DNA of 64,000 nt from Dioszegia crocea (lineage: Eukaryota > Basidiomycota > Tremellomycetes > Tremellales > Bulleribasidiaceae). Positions 1-10,968 of this stretch are shown piece after piece. The first letter of the stretch is position 1, and each line of letters begins with the position of its first letter. Position numbers and translations under genes: made by a program. Under the pieces are notes generated by a model. That model had not been told where the DNA came from and did not search any database. It worked only from the letters and a program-made list of their open reading frames with translations. Location: positions 432,839 through 496,838 of the forward strand of contig BCKK01000011.1 of the NCBI GenBank assembly GCA_001600615.1. The letters run 5' to 3'.

Positions 1-767
1 CCTTGACCTTTTGTCTTTTCCCGCTCCGCTCATCTTCCGAATCTTCATCCGCAGCATTCGCTTGACAATCACCCATGACCGCCTCTCCGCCGATGCGCGC
101 CTGCAGCCTAGCGAACAGCTCGCCATGATGCTGAAGGACCCATCTGGTCTGCAGCTGGGGCAAGAATCGCCTGATGTCACCATTGGTGAATGTGTCATCC
201 GTTGTGATACGAAGAACATGACAAAGATTCTTCTCCGCTGTGTCTCGTTTGACATTCATCTCACTGGAGATCGCGGCGATGTCGAATCCGCACCGGAAAG
301 CATGGATTGCCTTCTTGTAGGCTGGCGTAGGTTTATTGTGCTTGTCAGAAATGCGTTTTGGGATGATATCATTGTGAATGAGGGGGTTGACGTCGTTAGG
401 GAGATAGCCGCCGTCATCATTACCGCTGTCGTCATTCCGAATGTAGGTGAATGTGGATAAACGGCCGTCCGTCCGATCACCTCCGGCCCACGCACACTCG
501 CTCCAGTATATGGCTACTCCATATCAAATCCCAGTACCGGGCCTTGGAGCCGACTTAGGAATTCATCCGCCTCGGTCAGAGACGTAGTGTAAGCAACTTC
601 TGGCACGGGTCGTATTCCTTATAATCGAAATTGGGACGATGGCCGAAAGGTCTCGCCGGTACGAGAGATGTCGCGTAGCGTTTGAGGGCATTGGGTGCTT
701 GTGCTGGGGCATGGAGGGAGGCGGCGGACGGGAGACTGTGCGTTCGGGAGGGTAGAGGAGTGGGCAT
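1..767 (-). pseudogene. Decayed 3'-5' exonuclease (WRN/RNase D-like) gene, cut by the left window edge
   Basis: Reading leftward from an ATG at 767, the first ~50 codons look like a targeting or linker region and end in FDYKEYDP. The reading then moves frame at a short C run (about 610). In the new frame it continues through TEADEFLSRL and the exonuclease I motif GFDME (about 515), where the conserved Trp codon TGG is read as TAG. About 20 codons later the frame changes again, and a C-terminal helical segment follows (about 420 to 1, ending in an acidic/Lys-rich tail that runs off the window). The ~100-120 residues normally forming the rest of the exonuclease fold are missing. One frameshift, one nonsense codon, a missing catalytic core and a second frameshift make a dead gene the best reading. 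The DxE motif identifies the family. Sequencing error could explain the small changes but not the missing core. Confidence 0.6.
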
Positions 768-1102
768 GCCGGCGAGCGCGGCGAAGGGTTTAGATGGGAG
801 TGTTCCTGGTTGTCAATGACGAAGCATTTGACGGACGGATGTCTTTAGGAGGCGGGCGTGGACTTGCGGACTTATACACATGTGATTGGCGAGGTATGAA
901 TTGAGAGCTGAGCGACTGCTTATTGTTGTTGTTGGGGACCGCGAAAAATTTTATTTTGCCCTCCCCCACCTTACCCCACTTTCCTACCAGTACCAGCTTG
1001 AATTTCAGCAGGGTGGCAGCGCTGAGCAAAGCGAAATCTTAAGGCCGATATAGTGTCGTATGATCTGAAGCGTATGTAGCTACTCAAGTTTAACGGTTGA
1101 AG
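768..1102. other. Intergenic stretch between exonuclease remnant and UTP6
   Basis: About 335 bp between the start of the remnant and the stop codon of UTP6, both on the minus strand. It would hold the old promoter of the remnant. No convincing coding or structured RNA signal is seen. Confidence 0.5.
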
Positions 1103-3416
1103 CTAAAACTTCAAGATCTGTCCCTCATCCTCTCCCTTGACACTCCCTTCCTGCTCCTCCTGATCTTCATCCCCGCTATCCTCCTCGTCCCCTTCCTGCT
1201 CGAAGCGATCCAACATCTCCGCCCAGCGACTCTCCACAAGCCCCAGAGCCTTGGCCCTATCCCTAACTTCAGACTTCACAACCTCCACAACCTTGACCGC
1301 CTCGGCTGCCTTTCTCCTCTGCAGCAAAACAGCCGCAACTGCCAAAGCCTCCTCGATCCGATCCCCATCCGCCACACAAACAGCTCTCCATGCCTCATGT
1401 AGCCGCATGACATCCTTCACATCTATCCCTTCCCCATCCCTCACAAGCCGTGCCAGCGCCGCCGAGAACAGAACCGAAGACGGTCGATATGTCCCCGACA
1501 CCTTCTTCAGAGCTAACATGACGTTCTGTCCCTCTTGCACCAGTATCCAATCGAGATACAGCACCAAGAGCTCATTATGGATCTCCGCAGTCCCATTCGA
1601 TCCCAGACTTAGACGAAGAAGCTTAGACCAGGTCGTCTGCATTTCGGTCCGGGACTTCGAAGTTGATATCTCCCATTCGGCCCATACTGACCATATCCGC
1701 CGTATGATGGGGACATCGTCGTGTGTCAACGTATGTTGAGAGAAGGTCTTAACGAGTTTTTCAGCTAGGGTGCGGATGGCTGGGGGAGGGGAAGAGGTGT
1801 CGATGGAGCTTTGGAGGTGGGCGAGTTGGAGCTGGGGGTTCAAGGGGTGTAAGGAGGCGTATTTAGTTACGAGGTCGTGGTATTCTATAGGGGATGAAGA
1901 GGGTTCGGTGTGGGTGAGGTGGAGAAGAAGTAGAGCTGGAGTGGGGTGTAAGGAGGGCTTCGTCAGGCTCGATAGGATGGATAGAAGATATGCCGACTGC
2001 GACTATCAGCACTGTTCTTCCTGCTTCAAGAGGTGACTTACCAGATCGGCATTATCCTCATTCTCCCTTATCTGTCGATCTAGCCATATACCAGCGACTT
2101 CCCCAAACTCCGCTCCTGCACCCTTGACCGCCTTCCTAATCTCCTTCCCTATCCCTCCTAGCGCCTCGACCATCTCCACGCCACTGACAATCGCCCCTCC
2201 GGTATCCTTCCGCCCAGACTCGTATGGCCGATCATACAGCCCTTTCGTCAAGAGTAATAATCTGGCCCGTGCACCATCCCGTCCTCCGGGCCCAGCAACA
2301 ACTTCGAGGTCCTCATAGACTATTGCAAGGCATGTCGACCTGAGCGCGCTGGGGTATGTTCGCAGAGTCAACAACAATGATTCTCTGAAGTCCAACCCCT
2401 GTCCGCCGGATATGGGTACTGCAGCCAATGCCGATCGGATAGCCTGGAGAACGAGTTGGCCGCCCAGTATAGCCTTTCGGGCATCTTCGCCATCTGGTCC
2501 AAATGATCCTTCTCCCCCTATGTCCTCTTCGCCAGTTACGCTGCTGGACGGTTTTTGTGTATTTGCAATTCCGAGGACTTTCCAACGTCGGCGTAAAGCC
2601 TCTACCCAGCCTAACTCTAGCTTGATGTATTCCCGCCATAAATCTTGGTTGGTGGGCAACATCCGAAGACCGAGGAGAAGGGTGGTACGAGCTGGCTGAG
2701 TCCCCTCGAGAGCGAAGACGCCGCGCTTCGTTTCATCCTCGTCATCATCGTCGTCAGCGGCAGCGGAGGGTAGGTCGAGAGTTGATGTAGAAGGGATAGC
2801 CGAGCGAGGGAAGGGCGCGCCGGGGTGGACATGATGGAACGATGAGAGAAGGTAGAGGGTGGAAGAGAGCGGATGATGTTGTAGTGCACTAGAGTATGAG
2901 CTTGACTGACAGCCAGAGCAGATTTGCTAGCTCACCTTGTCAATCCCTTGGTGACGATCTTGCGCATCCCCTGACTGCCCGCGTATTCGACATACGCCAA
3001 CCACGTCGCTAGATCTCCTGGGAACTTCGCCGTCGCCCTCTTGAGGATGTACATCGTTCGACGTGGTATAGAGAAGAGCGAAGCGCTAGGTGGTGGTGGG
3101 TTCTTGTTGTACCCTACCTGTCAGCCATTGCCAGTGGTGGATACATACCGAGCCGCTTCCACCGCACTTTCCGCAATTTCTCAAGGCTGATCTCGTACTC
3201 TGCATACTTGAAGAAGTCCTCCTTTCTGACTCCCTGGCGGATTAGGGAGGTCTCGAGGTGTGTTCGGCGCCGGGTGATCTGGTCAATCTCATGCTGCAAT
3301 ATCAGCGAGGCCTTATGCCAATATTGGGTAGAACTCACTTTTGAGAACAGGCCTTTTTCGTGCAAGTCTCTAAGCTCCGGAAGAGTCGCTTCGAGTTGGA
3401 ACTGGACCTTCTCCAT
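1103..3416 (-). CDS. UTP6: U3 snoRNP-associated protein Utp6 (SSU processome)
   Basis: Utp6 is a subunit of the UTP-B subcomplex of the nucleolar small-subunit processome, which acts on the 5' part of pre-rRNA. The first exon begins MEKVQFQLEATLPELRDL, the family's typical N-terminus. After an intron of about 45 nt comes the RKEDFFKYAEYE block, then HAT (half-TPR) helical repeats including DLATWLAYVEYA and DLWREYIKLELGW. The C-terminal exon (1103 to ~1843 and leftward from it) carries more HAT-like helices and ends in an acidic tail. Several short introns interrupt it. The start at 3416 was chosen because the conserved N-terminus begins there, although the frame is open further upstream. Only 170 bp separate it from the divergently transcribed next gene, so the two probably share a promoter region. 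Confidence 0.93.
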
Positions 3417-3586
3417 GATGTCTAGATGTAGCTGTGTATATGTGGATGTATGATTGTATGACATGGACCTGCAGGGTGGACCAACTTTTTTGTGTGGGAT
3501 GACGTGGTATTTTCTGGCCCGATTTGGGTGCTTGCGAAATGTTCGCTCCGCCATCTCTTCACACCATCCCACCACCTACAGCCACA
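3417..3586. promoter_or_regulatory. Short bidirectional promoter region UTP6 / mitochondrial orphan
   Basis: The two divergent start codons lie 170 bp apart, so both 5' leaders and both promoters must fit here. No clear TATA box is seen. Confidence 0.5.
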
Positions 3587-4267
3587 ATGAAGTCCACACG
3601 CACAGCTACCACTGCTCTACGCTCAGCACGAGCAGCACAATCCCTACCCTCTCAATCCACCCGCTTTTCATCCAGCGAAGCCGGACCATCCACCACCCCT
3701 CCCCCTAAATCCTCCCCCCGTCGTCTCCCCCGCCCGACCCTACGCAAACTGGTCGATCTGCACCATCACACCTCCACCTTCCTCCAAGATCCTTCCACTA
3801 TCCATCAGGGCTTCCGTACAGCCTTCAACACCCTCCACACCCCCGTGCTCGCGACTTACAAAGATTTCGCACAGCGAGCCCGCTCCCTGCACGCCAGACG
3901 ATCATTGGGCGGGCTTGACATGATCCGGAAAGTCTACCCTGGCGGGGCGGGCATGATACTCAATAAAGGAGAATTCGGGCCTCATCAGGTGCAGGTGTCA
4001 CGAAGTGCGTGGACGGGAGAGCAGAGCTGGGCGGTGGGGCAGACATCTTTGTTGTCGGAGAGAGAAACTAGGGTTAGGGAGGCGTTGTACGGGTCTTGGT
4101 CGAGAGGACCGCGGTCTGAGACGGGTGAAGTGGGCTTAGAGGGAGCGGAGGAATACGCCGAGGCGAGAAAGAGGGGCGTAGGGGAGGATGCAGAAGCTTG
4201 GGGGAAGAGGAACGAATCGGTTACACAGGAGGTAGATAGTAGTGAGCAGTCAGGTCTCAGCAGCTAG
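3587..4267 (+). CDS. Hypothetical protein with probable mitochondrial presequence
   Basis: A single-exon reading frame of 226 codons. The first ~55 residues are rich in Ser, Thr, Arg and Ala and almost free of acidic residues, as in mitochondrial targeting sequences. The middle (residues ~60-150, with GGLDMIRKVYPGG) is the most conserved-looking part, and the C-terminus is acidic and Ser-rich. I do not recognise the family. The ATG at 3587 was chosen because it follows a CACA context and begins the basic N-terminus; an upstream in-frame ATG at 3524 lies in the promoter shared with UTP6. Mitochondrial localisation is inferred only from composition. Confidence 0.7.
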   Translation: MKSTRTATTALRSARAAQSLPSQSTRFSSSEAGPSTTPPPKSSPRRLPRPTLRKLVDLHHHTSTFLQDPSTIHQGFRTAFNTLHTPVLATYKDFAQRARSLHARRSLGGLDMIRKVYPGGAGMILNKGEFGPHQVQVSRSAWTGEQSWAVGQTSLLSERETRVREALYGSWSRGPRSETGEVGLEGAEEYAEARKRGVGEDAEAWGKRNESVTQEVDSSEQSGLSS

Positions 4268-4346
4268 GGACGTGCGCGAGGCGAAGGTCGTCCCGTTCAT
4301 TGTTGTTTAATTGTCATGCTAGAAACTATCATTTCCATGCTAGATA

Positions 4347-5142
4347 TTATCTGCCGCGCCGCACCTCCTGCTGCTGAATCCGCTTGTCCCCCTTCTCAGC
4401 TCTCGCCCGTAGCTTAGCCTGCTTCCGGCTCTCGCTCGGCTCGTCTGCTGCAGGGCCCGCGGCAGGTGCACCAGCAGCAGATTTGGGACCGAATAGACCT
4501 GGGAGGAACATCCCAAGGAAGGGCCGGGCGACCATGAAGAGCTTGTAGCCGCCGAACGCCGGGATCTGCATCTTAGCGTGGAATCCATTGCCAGAAGTAC
4601 TGATTGTGTAGCTTACGAGTAGGTAGAAGTACCATATCCAGCTGCCGAAGAGGGCAGATCCGAGGGTACAGAACCAGGTGATGTATACTCTGTCGGATCA
4701 GCACTTCTCCGGGACGGCGACGATCATCCGTGCTTGAGAGAACGGTGAACGCACAGATCCCACGCAAGCTCAATGATTCCTCCCCCAGCCAGATCATCTC
4801 CACTCTTCACTTGACCCTTTGTATCCCGTCCCGGTGTCCCAAGGAGTGTGAACCACCTCCATACCCCTATTGTCGCCAAGAACGATATCAGGTGAAGCGC
4901 GAAGAGTTTCTTGGAGGCGAAGATGGGGGAAGAGCGTATGAGCTTGAAGAGAATGCGAATGAGAAGAGATGAGCCCTGAATCGTCAGTCTGGAGAATCGG
5001 TCAGGTAGGCTTGACTGACGTTGACGCCGAGAAGGCCTAGAAGGAGGTTTTGGAGGGCCTTCTCGTTGGACGAGGCTATCCGCTTAGAGGATGCGTTTGC
5101 CTAGTTCGTCAGATCTCTGGCAAGGATGGAATCACTGACCAT
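4347..5142 (-). CDS. SND2: SRP-independent targeting protein 2 / TMEM208 family
   Basis: A small multi-span ER membrane protein of the SND pathway, which helps insert tail- or centrally anchored proteins without SRP. Joined exons give MANASSKRIASSNEKALQN, a family-typical start. Hydrophobic segments follow (FALHLISFLATIGVW; then ITWFCTLGSALFGSWIWYFY), then IPAFGGYKLF, a short loop and a charged tail ending RRGR. The first coding exon is only the ATG (5142-5140): the donor GTCAGT follows at once, and the 39-nt intron ends just before the codons for ANAS. Further introns of ordinary size follow. The identification rests on topology and the PAFGGYKL block shared with TMEM208/Snd2. It is separated from the tRNA-Leu by ~140 bp. 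Confidence 0.85.
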
Positions 5143-5279
5143 TCTGATTGATGGGGCGGACACTTGGGATGTGAGATGGCACTAACGGTTTGGCTGCACC
5201 GTTTGGGTCGGGCGAAGCGAAGCCTCCACCGCCGGAGGCAGCAAGGCATATATACCGTGACACGCAAAAAGCCTTCGAC

Positions 5280-5373
5280 GTTTTAGTGGCCGAGTGGTTA
5301 AGGCGTCGGATTTAAGCTTAAGCTTTTGTCTCCCGATGGATTTATCCGCGAGAGTTCGATCCTCTCCTAAAAC
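5280..5373 (+). tRNA. tRNA-Leu (anticodon probably UAA), intron-containing
   Basis: The ends GTTTTAG and CTAAAAC form a perfect 7-bp acceptor stem. The D arm GCC...GGC (5289-5304) carries the box A consensus. The variable arm is long (GGA...TCC), which marks class II (Leu/Ser), and GAGAG-TTCGATC-CTCTC forms the T arm with box B. The anticodon loop reads TTTAAG, placing TAA at 5313-5315, with an intron of about 14 nt (5317-5330) after position 37. The anticodon stem TCGGA/CCCGA has an A-C mismatch at its loop end, so the exact intron boundary and full function are less certain than the tRNA call itself. Confidence 0.8.
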
Positions 5374-5478
5374 ATATGCTCTTTTTATTGGCCACAGAAG
5401 TGGAGGTGGGACTCTGATCAGTTCCAACTTTTTGCCCTACACCCCATCTACAACTTCAGCTGTGCAATCCTGCAAGGA

Positions 5479-8400
5479 ATGGCCCCCAAACGACGTCCAG
5501 TCAATGTCGTCCGATCAGGGAACGCCGGTAACTCTTCCAAGCCCGTCAAACCCGTCGCGACTGCCGCTGCCGACCCCGACAAACCAGTCGAGCCTCCTCG
5601 TCCCCCACCGCTCTTTCCAGCAGGCTACAAACCGCCCGTTGTGCAACTGAACGAGAAGTGTCAGAAGGCAGGATGGGAACGGCCGATAGTTGACGCTCGG
5701 CCCAATCCACGCTCAGACCCACAGACGTGGACTGGTAGCTGCGTACTGCGTAAACGCATCAGTAAGAATGTGTACAATTTGGAAGAGGTCCGAATGGTGC
5801 CGCTGCCGCCTGTGCAGGTGGAGGCGGAGAGTGCTGCGTTGGCCAAACACTGGGTGGCTACTTATGTCTTGTTCAGAGTAGGTCTATGAATGACTTAGGA
5901 TGGGGCTGAGGCTGATTTGGTAGCTGTTTTCGAATTATCCTCTAGCGATGTCTCTCCCTCCGTCCATTAGGCCATATTGGTCTCAACTCCAAGCAGACAA
6001 GGCTGCGGCGCCTGATCATCGAGCTTGGGAATGGGCTGAAGATCCATTTAAGGCGAAGAAAGAGGTGGAGAGCCGGCAAGAGAGGAGGAAAGAAAAGGAG
6101 GCAGTTCGGACTGGGGCGTCAGAGGCCGGAGGGGTTGCAGGAGGAGGGGCAACGAATGGTCGGCCGCAGGCTGTGGCGGATGGTGGACGGGGAGGTGTAC
6201 AGTGGAGCCGGGCGCCAGAGGTTAAGATGAGTGGAGGATTAAGGGAGATGGTGGAGAATACTGTCCGAAAGGTGTGTATACAACTCAATTGCCCCCCAGA
6301 GGCTTACTCCGCTGACACCTCAGATGATGCAACAGTATCCCTCAGCAGTGATGGATGCCAACCGGTCCGCTGCCGCATCTGGAACATCCACCCCAGCCCT
6401 AAACCTCCCCGAGATTGAAAACCAATTAACAACGCTTGGTTTCCGCCCAGCCCACATCCGATCCTGCCTCACCGCCATGTCATCCGCCTATGCCCGCCTC
6501 CACTCTTCCTCTACATCCTCTAACGACCCACTCGTCCTCTCCCTTTCATTCCTATCGCCCCTAGAAGCAGGTATCGAATGGTTACTCCTCCACTTACCAG
6601 AAGACGACTTACCGCCCCGGTACAGACCAACAAGCTCGAGTAGCGATTTCGTCACTGGTGCTTCTGCCAAGAGTGGAGGTAAAGACGGATTGGTACGGGG
6701 CTGGTTGGCAGATAAGATGGTTAAGAAGGCTGGATTCCCGCGGAAAGCTGTTGAAGCTGTTCTGGAGGGAGAGTTGGATCAAGGATTGGTACTTGATGAA
6801 CTTGGGAGAAGGCTCTGCGGGTTTGACCCAACTCCCGCAGTTTGGACTGGGGAAGAGTCCGATATGGCCGCAAGGGACGCAACGAGAGAAGAGGAGTTAT
6901 TGGCTTTAGAAGCTGTCCTAGGCGATAAATTCGTCAAGCTTAGCGAAACTGAATATAGCGTCCAACTCGAAAGTCATACATCGCCCGATATCATTCAACT
7001 CACCTTCATATTCGACACTTCATCACCCTATCCTTCATCACAACATCCGGACTCTCCACCACCATTCTTCATCTCGTCGGATACTATACCTTCGTACATG
7101 CGACTCCACCTCCATCGGTCATTACTGGAACAATTCCGTGATCCGGAGAGATATGATCTTCGTGGTGTGCTAGAAGGCGGCGCAGGGGGCGCAGTATTGA
7201 GTATGGTAGAGCACCTCGAAACTGTCTTACCGGAAGTATTGGAGAATCCACCCGATGTGGGTAAAGTCACCGAACACCTCGTGCCGAAAGTCGAGGATAT
7301 CAAGCAGGAGCTTGTTGGAGAGGTGCGGCGGAAAGTCCAGAAGCGGACGAATGGGACGGCAAGGAAGAGGATGTTTAGTCCTGAAGAGCATGAGGCTGTC
7401 AAGAGGCGGAGAGATGAGGTATTTGCACAGGCTGGATATGCCAAGATGCTTGCGGATAGGAGCAAGTTGCCAGCGTGGAAAGAGAGAGAGAATATCGTCC
7501 AGGCTTTGGAGAGTAACCGGGTGTTGGTAGTGGTTGGAGAGGTGAGCTATTTCGAGCTTTTCAGTCGCGAGTCCTAGCTGATTAGATAGACTGGATGTGG
7601 TAAGAGGTATGCTCATCTGCCTTCGCTCATCACCTCAGACAGGAGCTGACATTGCAGTACCCAGCTCCCCCAATTCTTACTCGACCACGAAATATCCGTC
7701 TCTCGCGGTGCCTCAGCCAACATAATCGTTACCCAACCCCGTCGAGTGGCAGCTATGGGCGTTGCCGCTCGTGTAGCACAAGAACGAATGGAAGACGTTG
7801 ACAAGAACCCGGAAACGGTCGGATATGCCATCCGCGGAGAACGCCGCGCTGGAAGAGATACAAAGTTGCTCTTCTGCACTACTGGAGTAATTCTGCGTCG
7901 ACTCGGATCGGGCGATCCGGATCTTGAAGGCGTCAGCCATGTGATTGTTGATGAGGCGCATGAAAGAGGGGTAGATACGGATCTGTTGATTTGTCTGTTG
8001 AGGGATCTGCTGCTTAGGAATAAAACTATCAAGGTGTGTATTCGAGGCAGAGAAGGCAAGGGAGGGAGTACTGAAGAGATAGGTCATTCTGATGTCGGCT
8101 ACTATCAATGAGAAGATCTTTATCGGTAGGTTATCCTCCTTAGACCCAAAGATACCCCACTGATTATCAGACTATTTCAACGGATGTCCAGCTCTGACCA
8201 TCCCCGGATTCACTCACCCCGTCACGGATCAGTACGTATTCCCAACCCACCATTAGCTGACTGATTAGCTACCTCGAAGACGTCATCCCGCTCATCCACT
8301 TCCAACCTCAGCCATCCCGCTTTGGCCCTCGCCAGACCGAAGAACAAAAGACGGCGACCCGAGCCGAATTCGCCAAGCTCAACCTAGACCCAGCGAGTCA

Positions 8401-10382
8401 AAACGCACTAGAGATCATCCAAGCTTCAGACCGGATCGACTACTCGCTCGTCGCTGCCGTCGTCAAGCACATTGTAGCCCAAGCAGCTTCCGATCCCAAT
8501 GGCGCCATCTTGATCTTCATGCCCGGTGTCATGGAGATTCGGCAGTGTGTCCAGGAGTTACAAAATACTAGCCTGGGCTCGGTGGAGATTATGGCGCTAC
8601 ACGCGAATTTGTCTAGTGCGGAGCAGAGGAAGGTGTTTTTACCTACGAGACCGCGGAGGAAGATTGTGGTCGCTACGAATGTGGCAGAGACGTCTGTTAC
8701 GATTCCGGATGTCGTTTATGTTGTGGATGGCGGGAGGGTGAAGGAGACGCAGTATGATGCGGATAGTGGGTTGCAGAGGTTGGTAGAGGCTTGGACGAGT
8801 CGGGCGTCGGCTAGGCAAAGAAGGGGTCGTGCGGGTCGTACACAGCCTGGACAGGTGAGTTTGATTGTCAAATAGAGAAGGGTTGTGCTTATGGGAACAG
8901 TGCTATAAGCTGTACACTAAGCGGACTGAAAACAATAGCATGCCCCGCTTTCCGGTACCGGAGATCTTGCGGACGCCACTCGAGCAGTTATTCTTACAAG
9001 TCAAGGCGATGGATGAGGATACGGATGTTCGGACTTTCTTGAGGTGAGCTTATTGGGACTGATAGTCGGTACAGTAGCTGATTACATATAGCAAAGCGAT
9101 CGATCCGCCCAAATTCGAAGCTATGGATACTGCTTGGCAAACATTACTGGACCTGGGCATTGTGGAGGGCGAAGATCAGAAAAGTCGACTTACAGCGCTG
9201 GGAAGACATGTGAGCTTGTTCATGCCCTCGTTCCTTATATAGTGCTGACCCCTCAGATCAGCATGATTCCCGTCGATATTCGCCTAGCGAAGATGCTAGT
9301 CTTGGGCGCTTTGTTCAAATGTCTCGATCCAAGTGAGTCCCCTCCCGGACCATAGGCTGATATCAGTCTTGACCATTGCGGCCTTATTATCTGCCAAGCC
9401 GCTCTTCACTTCACCAATGGATAAGCGGGACGAGAGCAAAAAGGCTCGCGAGTCTTTTAGCCGATCTAGGTCTGATCTCCTTACCGATGTGGCAGCCTTT
9501 GACGCGTGTAACGAAATGAGAAGTAAAGGAGGTTCTCATGGGGCCGTGCGCCAATTTTGCGAGTCGGTAAGCCCCCCCATGACTCTTCAGCTTGCCAGCA
9601 CTGATGCTTCAGAACTTCATAAGCGCAACCACTATCCGAGATGTCACTTCCTTACGACAAGACTTCCTCTCTGCCCTCTCATCCATCGGTTTCCTAACTT
9701 CCACTTCCCCCTCCGCTCTCACCCGATTCAACACAAACTCAACCAACGACAACCTTATCAAAGCCATCATTGTCGGTGGGCTCTATCCTCGCGTTGCGCG
9801 CATCGCATTACCAAACGCCCAATTCGAACGTATAGAGGGCGGGTCAGTGCAAAAGGATCATCAGGCCAAAGAGGTCAAATTCTTCGATCAGGCCGGGAGG
9901 GTGTTTCTCCATCCTTCGTCGGTGCTCTTTGCGGAGACGGGGCTGAAGAGTGGGTTTGTGACTTACTTTGCGAAAGCGGAGACTAGTAAGGTGTTCTTGA
10001 GGGATGCGACTGAGGTAAGTTTTGATGCCATCGTCTAGTTTCGAAGAGCTGTCAAGCTGACACGTTCATAGGTCCCCCTATTTGCCCTACTCCTCTTTGG
10101 CGGCCCAATCACGGTACAACACTTTGTCGGAGGTGTCATGTTGGGCAAAGACGGCTTTATAAAGCTAAGAGCCAACACCCGAATCGCAGTTCTTTGCTCA
10201 CAATTACGGTATGTCCACTATCCTACATCTACACTGGGCACATAGCTGATATCGATAGACGCCTACTAGATGCTCAGCTAGCAGAGAAGATCGAAAGTCC
10301 CGAAGGGATGGATTTGGAGGGACACGACGAGGTCGTACAAGCCATGATGGCGCTACTGGCCAGGGATGGGCTCAGTTTGTGA
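5479..10382 (+). CDS. DEAH-box RNA helicase with UBA and RWD domains (DHX57 / YLR419W type)
   Basis: A large multi-exon helicase. The N-terminal ~240 residues are charged and of low complexity. A UBA-like helix bundle (EIENQLTTLGF...) and an RWD domain (REEELLALEAVLGDKF) follow. The DEAH core then has Walker A TGCGKST, TQPRRVAA, DEAH, MSAT, and motif VI QRRGRAGR, followed by winged-helix, ratchet (HA2) and OB-fold domains (LFALLLFGGPI). This order is that of DHX57 and yeast YLR419W. The family acts on RNA in the cytoplasm; exact substrates are unknown. The Walker A loop lies largely on a 17-nt exon (7590-7606) between introns of 48 and 51 nt. The start at 5479 (MAPKRRPVN) was chosen because the conserved basic N-terminus begins there. 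The stop is at 10382. Confidence 0.9.
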
Positions 10383-10968
10383 CACATGGACACCTTTGAT
10401 CTAGGGGCCGGAACGCCTCTTTGGGTCTGCCGGGAATGGTGCCGAGTGTTGTGGAGGCTCCAACGTGTCGCATCGATACTCCCTTTGACTGATATTCCCG
10501 TGCTGGTGGCTGACTGACGCCCATATATATGCCCCCGAGGGTGCGGATTGACGGATGGCTTCTGACGGAAGCGCTGACTTCTTGTTTCAGGGGTTCGAGA
10601 AGCGGTAGCGTGGCATGTGATCACCGTTTCGAACTGGTCAACAGCTCAAACCGGGCTGCGCTGCAAGGGGCTGCTTCTGACGCGAGGCTCTGACAAAGGA
10701 CTCGAGGAGTTCTGGTGTGTCATGTCACCTTTTCAAGACTGACCGAGGGGCGCTTCTCCAATTTGTGCGTTGGAAGACCGTGGACCGTAACGCCGTTTGC
10801 ACCGAGGTACCTCCGATGGCTGTATAAAGCAGGACGTGATCGTGGGTACGTATCCTGTTGCCCAACTCGATCCCCAGTCTCTTACTCACTTTACAGCTGA
10901 GCCAACACACGCCGAACGCTGCATATATATTCATCACATTGCAGTCAAGAACCACGCCCCTCCCGAAC
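10383..10968. other. Intergenic region with promoter of the next orphan
   Basis: About 590 bp. TATA-like elements are seen at ~10821 (TATAAAG) and 10922-10929 (ATATATAT), the second about 40 bp upstream of the next ATG. Nothing else is recognised. Confidence 0.5.

Noticed and set aside
480..530. TAG read as Trp (altered genetic code)
   Set aside because: RidA and MPP10 in the same window end with normal TAG stops, so the in-frame TAG in the exonuclease remnant is better seen as a mutation.
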